Origin: GWF2-33-9 sp964500435
Lineage (GTDB): Bacteria; Bacteroidota; Ignavibacteria; Kapaibacteriales; UBA2268
Reading direction: 5' to 3'
Assembly (NCBI GenBank): GCA_964500435.1
Contig: CAZCNL010000012.1
Span: 1 to 64,000, forward strand
DNA: 64,000 bases
A model generated the notes under the pieces. It was given only the letters and a program-made list of their open reading frames with translations. It searched no databases and was not told the DNA's origin. This document shows, in pieces, positions 16,630 through 24,483 of the stretch (positions within the stretch are counted from its first letter, which is position 1; every line of letters begins with the position of its first letter). The position numbers and the translations under genes were made by a program.

Positions 16630-19068
16630 TTATTTTTTCAGAAATCCGTATTCGTAAACTTTTGGTTCTATTTTTTCGGCAAGAGTATTTAAATTTTCAC
16701 GCAATTCATTAATTAGATTATTATATGTTTCATCGGAACTTTTATTGTTCATTTTACCAGTTTCGTTTCTGCCTTGAAAATACTCTTTAATGTCGTACAA
16801 TGAAGCATTCACGTTTATATTTGGTTTGCTGTGATAGTATTTCCAAAGTTCACGACCAGATTCAAAAACAGCTGTCGCTTCATTTGAAAATTTTAAGGGC
16901 ACTTCATAATGAACTTTTGGTTCAAGTAAAATAGAAAATACATCTAATGATTTATTGCTTGGTGGTATTTTTCCTTTAATATACTTGCTCATAAAATTAC
17001 TTTCAAATTTATCTCGGGCATTGACTTCTTGTTCTGTGAATGGAATCCAATGATTAGTGCCTTCTTTGCTTGAAATTCGGTTTTGTGCGTGAAAAAGTGT
17101 AAAAGCCAAACAATCATTTTGAAATTCCTTATCATTTTTCCATCCATCATTTGGATATAAAAATTGGTCTCTGTCATTAAGCCAAGTGGCTGAAATACAA
17201 TGATGCACAGCGAAGTAAACGCTTTGAACGATAATATTTTTTAAGCTGATTAACGATGTATGGTCTTTATTATCAATATTATTTATGTAAACACCTCGTG
17301 TGCTCTGAAAATCGTTACGTCCGTGATGCATTACACCGAAAGTATTTTTATTATTTTTGTCATAATATAATCTTAACCAATCATTTATTCTTTTTAACCC
17401 ATTATAATCGAAAATCATTTTATTGGTTAACTTTTCGCCTTTATCATTATAAACATCGAAAATAAAACTAGAAAATTTCACATCTATGTTTGAGTTCCAA
17501 ATTTTAAAACCAATTGGGAAATGACCATTTACATTATCAAAAGTGTATGCTGGAGCGAGAAATCCATCTTCCAGTTTTGCTAAAAAATGTTGACGAAATG
17601 AATACGAGTCTAAACCTGTTAAATGTTTTAGTTTTGAGAATTCTGCAATTATACAACCCTTCATTTGAGTATAAATTTGCCACAAAAATTGTATGTATAT
17701 ATCATTACTTGATTTTTTTAATAAAGTATTATATTTCTCGTAAACCTTTGAGAATTTTACACCTTTTTTGTTCGGGCTGGATGTTTTGCTTCCTGCTTCA
17801 GCATATGGCGGATTGATGTAAACAACTAATTTTTTTCTTTTTTCGGGGTCGGAAATGATTCTGAAAAGGCTGTCAGGGATTTTTCCGCCTTGGGATTGGG
17901 GCTTAAAATCATCATTTAGAAAGTCAAACTGAAAAACGTGGTCGTCGAGTAAGTTTGCACCGTTTTTTATGCGGTCGTGCATTACTTCCACGTCTTGTTT
18001 ATCAAGTGTTGAGGCGTAAATATTGTATTTGTTGGTTAAACCTGCGAGCAAATTGCCAGTGCCGGCGGCGCAATCCCAAACGTAATGTTCGTCTTGCCAG
18101 TCTTCTCCTAATACTTCACTTAAATACTTTTGAGAGAGCTCAACCCAAATTTGCGGAGTGAAGAAGCTTCCTTTGCGTTCTCTGACATCTTGCGGGACAA
18201 GTAAATCTCTTCGCTCGACAATGTAATCCCAATATTCTTCTTTTGGTGGGCGTTCGTATTTATTCCAAAATTGTGTATGTGCCAGTTGCCCATCATTAAA
18301 GTCAGTTCTCTTACTGCTGAACATTCCTGCTTCATCGATTTTCCTGTCGAGCTCGTAATGGTCAGATTTCAGTAATACAAATAGTTTATCTTTCAATGTA
18401 ATATTATCTTGCGAAAGTAAATCAGCAAGGTAGAAATCACCGTCAATTATTCCAATTTTCTTTGCTATTTCCCAATTTACTGCAATTGTTGGTTTAACAG
18501 AATTTAGCCATTTGTTGTAAATAATCATAAAATTATTTTTGTCAATTTTGGTTTTGGTCACACCAAAATTACTTACAGTAAAGTTGTTTTTTACAAATTT
18601 CCTTATTTCCTTATCATCTTCGATAAATTTGAAAAGAAGTGCTTTACTTTCTATAATTGTTTTGACTTTATCTAAAATCAGTTTAAATTCTTTTGTTTCA
18701 TAATTCGATGGAGTTACATTCCAGTTAAAATCATTTAAATAAAATACGTCATAAATATCATTATAAGGTATAAAAGCAATTTTTTCTGCATCAAAAGCTC
18801 CTAAAAAATTAGGCGGTAAGTATTTATCAAAAGTTCTTGCTTTTCCAATTGTTAATATAAGTTGAACAAGCGATTTATTAATATCTGATGAACCTCGTTT
18901 GGCTTCGGCCCAAAGAAGTGATTGATTTTCAAAGATATCAGTTTGTTTTTGATACATACTAACGCAAAAGTCAATATTGCCAATAATTTTAGTGCAGTCA
19001 TAATGCCAAAAATATTCTTGTGCAATTTTATTCTTTATTTCTTCTTCGGCTAAATTTTTATATTTCAT
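16630..19068 (-). CDS. Single-chain restriction-modification enzyme (type IIG-like nuclease plus N6-adenine methylase)
   Basis: An 812-aa protein. The N-terminal region has a PD-(D/E)xK-like site: Asp44, then Glu55-x-Lys57 in LLWAEAKRGSSD. A methyltransferase domain follows RERKGSFFTPQIWVELSQKY. Motif I is VWDCAAGTGNLLAG near residue 325-335 and motif IV is NPPYAEAG near 415, the latter typical of N6-adenine methylases. The C-terminal ~350 residues should contain the target-recognition part. Cleavage, methylation and specificity would thus sit in one chain. No separate restriction or specificity gene is adjacent. It lies 71 nt downstream of kdsB with its own candidate promoter element. The recognition sequence cannot be predicted. 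Confidence 0.85.
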   Translation of the reverse strand: MKYKNLAEEEIKNKIAQEYFWHYDCTKIIGNIDFCVSMYQKQTDIFENQSLLWAEAKRGSSDINKSLVQLILTIGKARTFDKYLPPNFLGAFDAEKIAFIPYNDIYDVFYLNDFNWNVTPSNYETKEFKLILDKVKTIIESKALLFKFIEDDKEIRKFVKNNFTVSNFGVTKTKIDKNNFMIIYNKWLNSVKPTIAVNWEIAKKIGIIDGDFYLADLLSQDNITLKDKLFVLLKSDHYELDRKIDEAGMFSSKRTDFNDGQLAHTQFWNKYERPPKEEYWDYIVERRDLLVPQDVRERKGSFFTPQIWVELSQKYLSEVLGEDWQDEHYVWDCAAGTGNLLAGLTNKYNIYASTLDKQDVEVMHDRIKNGANLLDDHVFQFDFLNDDFKPQSQGGKIPDSLFRIISDPEKRKKLVVYINPPYAEAGSKTSSPNKKGVKFSKVYEKYNTLLKKSSNDIYIQFLWQIYTQMKGCIIAEFSKLKHLTGLDSYSFRQHFLAKLEDGFLAPAYTFDNVNGHFPIGFKIWNSNIDVKFSSFIFDVYNDKGEKLTNKMIFDYNGLKRINDWLRLYYDKNNKNTFGVMHHGRNDFQSTRGVYINNIDNKDHTSLISLKNIIVQSVYFAVHHCISATWLNDRDQFLYPNDGWKNDKEFQNDCLAFTLFHAQNRISSKEGTNHWIPFTEQEVNARDKFESNFMSKYIKGKIPPSNKSLDVFSILLEPKVHYEVPLKFSNEATAVFESGRELWKYYHSKPNINVNASLYDIKEYFQGRNETGKMNNKSSDETYNNLINELRENLNTLAEKIEPKVYEYGFLKK

Positions 19069-19095
19069 TTTGTGTTTAGAAAAACTTATATATCA

Positions 19096-19103
19096 CAAAT
19101 TTA
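19096..19103 (-). promoter_or_regulatory. Candidate -7 element (TAAATTTG) of the restriction-methylase gene
   Basis: The minus strand reads TAAATTTG 28 nt upstream of the ATG at 19068, inside the 71-nt gap after kdsB. No -33 TTG is evident. Confidence 0.35.
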
Positions 19104-19139
19104 CGTAAAAATAGGTTGTTTATCGATTTTAACTTTATC

Positions 19140-19892
19140 TTATTTTTGCGTTTGTATGTATCTAAGTGCTGTTTCTAAATCTTCAGGTGTATCGATTGAA
19201 AGTAAGAATTGGGAGGTTTCGTAACATAAATATTTTGCATCGTTTTCTAAGAGACGCAGTTGTTCTAATTTTTCTATTTTTTCCAAATTTGATTGGTCCA
19301 AAGAAACGAATTTTTGCAAAGCATCGACAGTGTATGCATAAATCCCAATGTGTTTGTAAAAATTTGTGTATTCCAGCCATTCATCGTTTGATATATCTCT
19401 AACAAAAGGAATTGGGGACCTAGAAAAATAAAGTGCATAATTTTTTGGATTTATGACTACTTTGACAACTGAAGGATTGAAAAGTTCGTTTTTAACTTGG
19501 ATTTTTTTTATAATTGTTCCAACATCGAAGCTGCTATTTTCGAGAAATAGTATGAAATCATCAATTAAGGTTGCCGAAATAAAAGGCTCATCGCCTTGAA
19601 TGTTAATGATAATATCGGCAGTTTCGTTGGATTGGACGTATGCTTGATAAATTCTATCAGTGCCGCTTGGTAATTCGGGATTTGTTAAAATGCAGTGAGC
19701 ATTGAAAGTATGGCATACAGTACGAATTTCTTCGCTATCTGTTGCTATGATTATTTTTTTGAGATATTTTGATTTTGAAACATTTTCGAATACGTGTTGA
19801 ATTAAATACTTATTATCAATTTTTAAAATTGGTTTTCGTGGCAACCTCGTTGAGTTCAACCTTGCAGGTATAATTGCAATGTAATTCCGCAT
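19140..19892 (-). CDS. kdsB: 3-deoxy-manno-octulosonate cytidylyltransferase
   Basis: Activates KDO with CTP to give CMP-KDO for lipid A inner-core assembly, showing an LPS-containing outer membrane. The N-terminus IAIIPARLNSTRLPRKPIL is the family signature. NPELPSGTDRIYQAY, NIQGDEPFI, FSRSPIPFVRD and HIGIYAYTVDAL are conserved. At 250 aa it has normal length. It is the last of three closely spaced genes (DUF3108 protein, gatC, kdsB) with about 40-nt gaps, probably one transcript. Confidence 0.95.
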   Translation of the reverse strand: MRNYIAIIPARLNSTRLPRKPILKIDNKYLIQHVFENVSKSKYLKKIIIATDSEEIRTVCHTFNAHCILTNPELPSGTDRIYQAYVQSNETADIIINIQGDEPFISATLIDDFILFLENSSFDVGTIIKKIQVKNELFNPSVVKVVINPKNYALYFSRSPIPFVRDISNDEWLEYTNFYKHIGIYAYTVDALQKFVSLDQSNLEKIEKLEQLRLLENDAKYLCYETSQFLLSIDTPEDLETALRYIQTQK

Positions 19893-19932
19893 AGACCAAT
19901 CTTTCTAAATGATTATAAATAAATACGTCAAA

Positions 19933-20217
19933 TTATTCGATAACTTTTGGTACTTTGAAAAACATTTCGTTGCGTTTTGGGGCATTTTTCAAGGCATCTT
20001 CCTTAGAAATCGAAGGTTGCACGATATCTTCTCGGAAAACATTTTTTGCATCGGTAGGACGTGTCATTGGTTCAATATTTTCTAAATTAAGTTTTTCGAT
20101 AGAAGAAACATAATTAACAATATTTGAAAACTGCGATGAAAACTTAGTCAATTCATCATCATCGAATTTTAAATGTGCAAGAGCTGCAATATGTTCAATT
20201 TCTTTTTTTCCAATCAT
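19933..20217 (-). CDS. gatC: Aspartyl/glutamyl-tRNA(Asn/Gln) amidotransferase subunit C
   Basis: The small subunit of GatCAB, which converts misacylated Glu-tRNA(Gln) or Asp-tRNA(Asn). The protein is MIGKKEIEHIAALAHLKFDD onward, with EPMTRPTDAKNVFREDIVQP as the family's extended segment and NAPKRNEMFFKVPKV at the end. I start at the ATG at 20217 (94 aa); the longer frame to 20289 adds 24 unmatched residues and runs into the upstream gene. gatA and gatB are not in the window. Confidence 0.92.
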   Translation of the reverse strand: MIGKKEIEHIAALAHLKFDDDELTKFSSQFSNIVNYVSSIEKLNLENIEPMTRPTDAKNVFREDIVQPSISKEDALKNAPKRNEMFFKVPKVIE

Positions 20218-20257
20218 ATCGTTATTAACTTTTTTTTTTAAAACAAAATTAAAAAAA

Positions 20258-21040
20258 TTAATTTGCTTTTGGTGGTTTCCAGCCTTCACGTTTATATTTT
20301 ATTAGTTCAATTTTAATTTTTCCGACATAAACATTCATCAAAGCTTTTATAGGAATTCGAGCTTCGTCGTCTGAAAACCAACCTTCGAATTTCCCGCTCA
20401 ATCCGTAAACACCTTGCCAATCAGCTTTCCCATCGAAATAGATTGTTCGAATTGGGTAAGATACTGCGTCAATTTTAATTGGTTCAACTTTACCTAAAAA
20501 ATTTAATTTAGTATAAAATATTCCATCTATAAATGTTGGGACATAAACTGTTTTTTTCAAATTTGTGTATTGCCTTGCGAAAAAATAAAGTGAGCAACCA
20601 TCATTTATCTTTTTTTCAAAAGGAATAACGTCATTAGTGATTAAAGAATCGTTAAGCCAATGTTTGTTAATAATTTTTTTATTGGCATAATCAAAAAGTA
20701 TTTTGTTATAATCCCAACCTTCGGAGACTTTATTATTTGCAACAAACTGATAAGAATAAGCAAGCGATGGGTCCATCCAGGAATTAAAAACAGAATGTAA
20801 ATCAACAAAAGGAATACCGGAATATGTATCCATTGAAACTTTTGCACGATAAACTGCTTTCCCATTGTATTGTTCTTCTTTTAACGTTTCTACTTTAATG
20901 ACACCTAACTTTATACCTAAAAAAGATACTTCATATTCACAATATTCATTAGGTACGAAAACTGTTTTTGAATTATCTTGTGAAACAAGTGAGGTAATAC
21001 TTAAAATAATGAACGAAAGTAATATAAGCGTTTTTTTCAT
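20258..21040 (-). CDS. DUF3108 domain secreted protein
   Basis: A 260-aa protein with a clear signal peptide (TLILLSFIILSITSLVSQ) and no further membrane segment. The mature part matches DUF3108: EYEVSFLGIKLGVIKVET, HSVFNSWMDPSLAYSYQF, FFARQY, FDGKADWQGVYGLSGKFEGW and PIKALMNVYVGKIKIELIKY. The fold is a beta-barrel-like periplasmic domain of unknown role, seen widely in Gram-negatives. It heads the unit with gatC and kdsB; the latter hints at envelope function, by inference only. Confidence 0.85.
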   Translation of the reverse strand: MKKTLILLSFIILSITSLVSQDNSKTVFVPNEYCEYEVSFLGIKLGVIKVETLKEEQYNGKAVYRAKVSMDTYSGIPFVDLHSVFNSWMDPSLAYSYQFVANNKVSEGWDYNKILFDYANKKIINKHWLNDSLITNDVIPFEKKINDGCSLYFFARQYTNLKKTVYVPTFIDGIFYTKLNFLGKVEPIKIDAVSYPIRTIYFDGKADWQGVYGLSGKFEGWFSDDEARIPIKALMNVYVGKIKIELIKYKREGWKPPKAN

Positions 21041-21197
21041 TATATAAAATTTAATTATTCTGTTTCTTAATATAATATTGACACTTTTCAGTTAAATTAA
21101 TTGTATAATTGCAAAGAGAAAAGAAAAAAGTTCTTTTAATAAAAATTTCATTTTTTTTTGTAATTTACATATTTTAATAAAGTCTTAGATTAAGGAA

Positions 21198-22472
21198 ATG
21201 AAAATATTATTAATAGGCAGTGGTGGACGAGAACATAGTTTAGCCGATAAGTTAAAAGATAATAAACAAGTTGAATTATATGCAACAGCAGGTAATCCCG
21301 GTATTTTCGAATTAGCCATTGATGCAAAAATTGATGCAAGTAATTTTGAAGAAGTTGCTAATTTTTGCAAGGGAAAAAATATCGATTTTGTAGTTGTTGG
21401 TCCTGAAAAACCATTGTCCGAAGGGATTGCTGACTTTTTAGAAAGCAAAGCTATACCAGTTTTTGGACCGAGTAAACTTGCCGCAGAAATAGAATCGTCG
21501 AAAGCCTTTGCGAAAAATTTAATGAAGGCAAATAATATTCCAACAGCAAGTTATGCAATTTTTTCGAAGGATGAAAAACAGCAAGCAATTGATTATATTA
21601 ATCAACTCGAAAGAAATGTTGTAATCAAAGCAGATGGTCTTGCCGCAGGAAAAGGTGTTATTGTTACTAACTCTAAAGAAGAAGCTACTCGGGCATTAGC
21701 AGAAATTTATTCCGGAGCATTTGGTGATGCGGGCGACAAAGTTGTTATTGAAGAATTTTTAGAAGGCGAAGAAGCAAGTATTTTTATTTTAACTGATGGT
21801 GTTCAATACACTCTTTTACCAGCCGCACAAGACCATAAGCGTATTCTCGATGGGGATAAAGGCAAAAATACTGGTGGTATGGGTGCTTATGCTCCTGCAC
21901 CACTCATAACTGAAGAATTAAAAGCTCAAATAATTGAACAAATTGTGGAACCAACTTTGCAAGCTATGAATGCTTCTGGTCGGAAATTCAAAGGTTGTCT
22001 TTATGCAGGATTAATGATAACAAAACACGGACCAAAAGTAATCGAATTTAATTGTCGTTTTGGAGACCCAGAAACTCAAGCTGTTTTGCAATTAATTGAA
22101 GGTGATTTCGCTGGATTGTTGCATTCGATTGCAAAAGGTAAAATTGAAAAAAACTTAATTTCAATTAAAAATAATATTTCAGCAAGTTGTGTAGTGCTTG
22201 CTTCAAGTGGCTACCCTGATAAATTTGAAAAAGGTTTTGAAATTACTGGAATTGAAAATATAACGAACAAAAATATTAAGGTTTATCATTCTGGGACAAG
22301 TCTTGTAAATGGGAAATTGGTAACGAGTGGAGGTCGAGTTCTTTGTGTTACTTCTTTTGCCCAAAGTTTGCAAGATTCATTGGATTTGAATTATCAAGCT
22401 GTTGAAAAAATAAATTTCCAGGGTAAATATTTCCGAAAAGATATAGGTTATAAAGCATTAAAACAAAATTGA
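21198..22472 (+). CDS. purD: Phosphoribosylamine-glycine ligase
   Basis: Joins phosphoribosylamine and glycine with ATP in de novo purine synthesis. The N-terminus MKILLIGSGGREHSLADKL is diagnostic. The ATP-grasp core follows with VIKADGLAAGKGVIV, EEFLEGEEASIFILTDG, AQDHKRILDGDKGKNTGGMG and EFNCRFGDPETQAVL. At 424 aa it is full length. The start has an AAGGA ribosome-binding site. It opens a tight plus-strand run: HPr begins 1 nt after its stop, then enzyme I, ligA and a GH13-like gene. Confidence 0.97.
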   Translation: MKILLIGSGGREHSLADKLKDNKQVELYATAGNPGIFELAIDAKIDASNFEEVANFCKGKNIDFVVVGPEKPLSEGIADFLESKAIPVFGPSKLAAEIESSKAFAKNLMKANNIPTASYAIFSKDEKQQAIDYINQLERNVVIKADGLAAGKGVIVTNSKEEATRALAEIYSGAFGDAGDKVVIEEFLEGEEASIFILTDGVQYTLLPAAQDHKRILDGDKGKNTGGMGAYAPAPLITEELKAQIIEQIVEPTLQAMNASGRKFKGCLYAGLMITKHGPKVIEFNCRFGDPETQAVLQLIEGDFAGLLHSIAKGKIEKNLISIKNNISASCVVLASSGYPDKFEKGFEITGIENITNKNIKVYHSGTSLVNGKLVTSGGRVLCVTSFAQSLQDSLDLNYQAVEKINFQGKYFRKDIGYKALKQN

Positions 22473-22473
22473 T

Positions 22474-22740
22474 ATGTTCGAAAAAGAAACTGAAATTAAA
22501 AATAGGGCGGGGATGCACACAAGACCAGCATCTATGATAGTAAAAGCGGCGGCAAAATATAAGTGCGATGTTTTTATTGAAAAAGATGGGATAAACGTCA
22601 ACGCAAAGAGTATTATTGGTGTGATGACACTTGCTGCTGCGAAAGGTACGAAATTGAAAATTAAGGCGAATGGACCTGAAGAAGAGCAAGCTGTAAACAC
22701 AATTGTAGAATTAATTGAAAGCGGATTTGGTGAACCATAA
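22474..22740 (+). CDS. ptsH: HPr phosphocarrier protein
   Basis: An 88-aa phosphocarrier that accepts phosphate from enzyme I. The active-site His15 lies in NRAGMHTRPAS. The regulatory Ser46 lies in NAKSIIGVMTL, the site used by HPr kinase/phosphorylase in species that have it. It sits 1 nt after purD and just before enzyme I. No sugar-specific EII component is in the window, so the pair may serve a regulatory phosphorelay; that is inference. Confidence 0.95.
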   Translation: MFEKETEIKNRAGMHTRPASMIVKAAAKYKCDVFIEKDGINVNAKSIIGVMTLAAAKGTKLKIKANGPEEEQAVNTIVELIESGFGEP

Positions 22741-22752
22741 TGAAGGTGAAGT

Positions 22753-24480
22753 TTGAAATTAGAAGAGCAAATTAAAGGAAAAGCAAAGAAAACTTTACGG
22801 GGAATTCCCGCCTCAGCTGGTATTGCGATAGGCAATGCTTTTGTAATTAGGCAAGAGATATTTGTAAGTAAAGATAAAATAATTAAAAAAAGCGATATTC
22901 CATACGAGATTAATAGATATTTGAATTCTCAAAATAATTTAATTGACGAACTCAAAAATGCTATCGAAAAAGTTCCTCAAAATGCATTTGATTTACTTTC
23001 AATTTTGCAAGCTGATTTGATGATGCTAGAAGATGAAATTTTTTCAAATGAAATTATCGAACATATTAAAAAAGGATTTTCCGCAGAATCATCGGTAATA
23101 AATCAATTCGAAAAACATATTAATTTACTACGCCGTTCGAGCGACGAATTATTCCGTGAACGAATTATAGAACTTGATAATTTTGAAAAACGTTTTTTGA
23201 GACATTTATCACAAAAAGAAAAGATAGTTGATATTCCCGAAAATAGAATCGTCGTGGCACAAAGACTTATGCCTACTGAATTAATAACTTTGCTTGAAAA
23301 AAAAGTACAGGCAATTATTACAGAAGGTGGCGGAATAACTTCACATTTAGCTATTTTAGCCAGGTCATATTCAATTCCAGCAGTTTTTAGTGTGAATTTT
23401 GCAACAAATTTAATAGTAAAAGACGATTATTTAATTGTGGATGCATATTCGGGCAAGATTTATTTAGAGCCGGACCAAGAATTGCTATTTGATTATTTGG
23501 ATAAATCAGAACAAATCAGAAAATATAAAGAAAAATTAGGAAAAATCATTGATTTGCCTGCTTTGACGCAAGACGGGAAAGAAGTGACTTTATGGGCAAA
23601 TGTCAACTCAATTGATGACGTGAAGCAAGCAATAGTGATGAAGGCGAAAGGTTTAGGACTTGTAAGGACAGAGTCATTAGTAATGGAACTTGGTCGAATG
23701 CCAAGTGAAGAAGAGCAATTTAATTATTATACTCAAATTGTTGAAACTGCTTTTCCTTTGATAGTAACTTTGAGGGCATTTGATATTGGAAGTGATAAAT
23801 ATTCTGAAAATATAATAGAAAAGGAAGATAATCCAGCATTAGGTTTTCGTGGAATTAGATTTTTATTGTCAAAAAAAGATATTTTTAAGTCACAAATTCG
23901 TGCTGTTTTACGTGCTTCGAAAAATAAAAATGTACGATTTATGTTGCCAATGATAACTTCAATTGAAGAAGTTGTGCAATCAAATGAATTAATTAACTTA
24001 TGCAAAAAGGAACTGATGGAAGAAGGAATATCTTTTGATGATAATATGCCTTTAGGTGTTATGATTGAAACGCCGGCTGCTGCTCTGATTTCAGACGAAT
24101 TGTCTCAGATTGCGAACTTTTTCAGCATTGGTACAAATGATTTGACACAATATATACTTGCCGCAGACCGCACGAATGAATTGTTATCTGATTATTTCAA
24201 TAATTTTCATCCAGGTGTGTTGAGATTAATGGAATTTACTATTAATGCCGCACATCGGAATAATATCCCCGTTGCTGTTTGTGGCGAAATGGCGGGGCAT
24301 CCGCTTGCTACTGAACTGCTATTAGGCATGGGAGTTGATGAACTTTCTATGGCTCCTTCTCTTTTATTGGAAGTTAAAGAGAAAATATTGAATTTAAATT
24401 ATAATGATTCTCGTGAAATTGCTTTAAAAATTATGAAGAGTGCAAAAGTCAAAGATATTTATCAGTCAATAAGTTATTAG
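22753..24480 (+). CDS. ptsI: Phosphoenolpyruvate-protein phosphotransferase (enzyme I)
   Basis: Transfers phosphate from PEP to HPr. The phospho-acceptor His198 is in GGGITSHLAILARSYSIPAV. The PEP-binding barrel has LGLVRTESLVMELGRMPSEE, DIGSDK, NPALGFRGIRFLL, GTNDLTQYILAADR and VAVCGEMAGHP with Cys510. At 575 aa it is standard and lacks a GAF domain, so it is PtsI rather than PtsP. The start is a TTG at 22753 behind AAGGTGA; the nearby ATG at 22740 is in a different frame. It is 12 nt after HPr and 3 nt before ligA. Confidence 0.95.
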   Translation: MKLEEQIKGKAKKTLRGIPASAGIAIGNAFVIRQEIFVSKDKIIKKSDIPYEINRYLNSQNNLIDELKNAIEKVPQNAFDLLSILQADLMMLEDEIFSNEIIEHIKKGFSAESSVINQFEKHINLLRRSSDELFRERIIELDNFEKRFLRHLSQKEKIVDIPENRIVVAQRLMPTELITLLEKKVQAIITEGGGITSHLAILARSYSIPAVFSVNFATNLIVKDDYLIVDAYSGKIYLEPDQELLFDYLDKSEQIRKYKEKLGKIIDLPALTQDGKEVTLWANVNSIDDVKQAIVMKAKGLGLVRTESLVMELGRMPSEEEQFNYYTQIVETAFPLIVTLRAFDIGSDKYSENIIEKEDNPALGFRGIRFLLSKKDIFKSQIRAVLRASKNKNVRFMLPMITSIEEVVQSNELINLCKKELMEEGISFDDNMPLGVMIETPAAALISDELSQIANFFSIGTNDLTQYILAADRTNELLSDYFNNFHPGVLRLMEFTINAAHRNNIPVAVCGEMAGHPLATELLLGMGVDELSMAPSLLLEVKEKILNLNYNDSREIALKIMKSAKVKDIYQSISY

Positions 24481-24483
24481 AAA

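Noticed and set aside
16615..16638. AT-only hairpin (AAAAAATAAT / ATTATTTTTT) as a terminator
   Set aside because: The stem has no G-C pairs and overlaps the end of the methylase gene, so it would be too weak to rely on.
20218..20289. N-terminal extension of gatC
   Set aside because: The 24 extra residues do not match GatC and overlap the DUF3108 gene; the ATG at 20217 gives the normal length.
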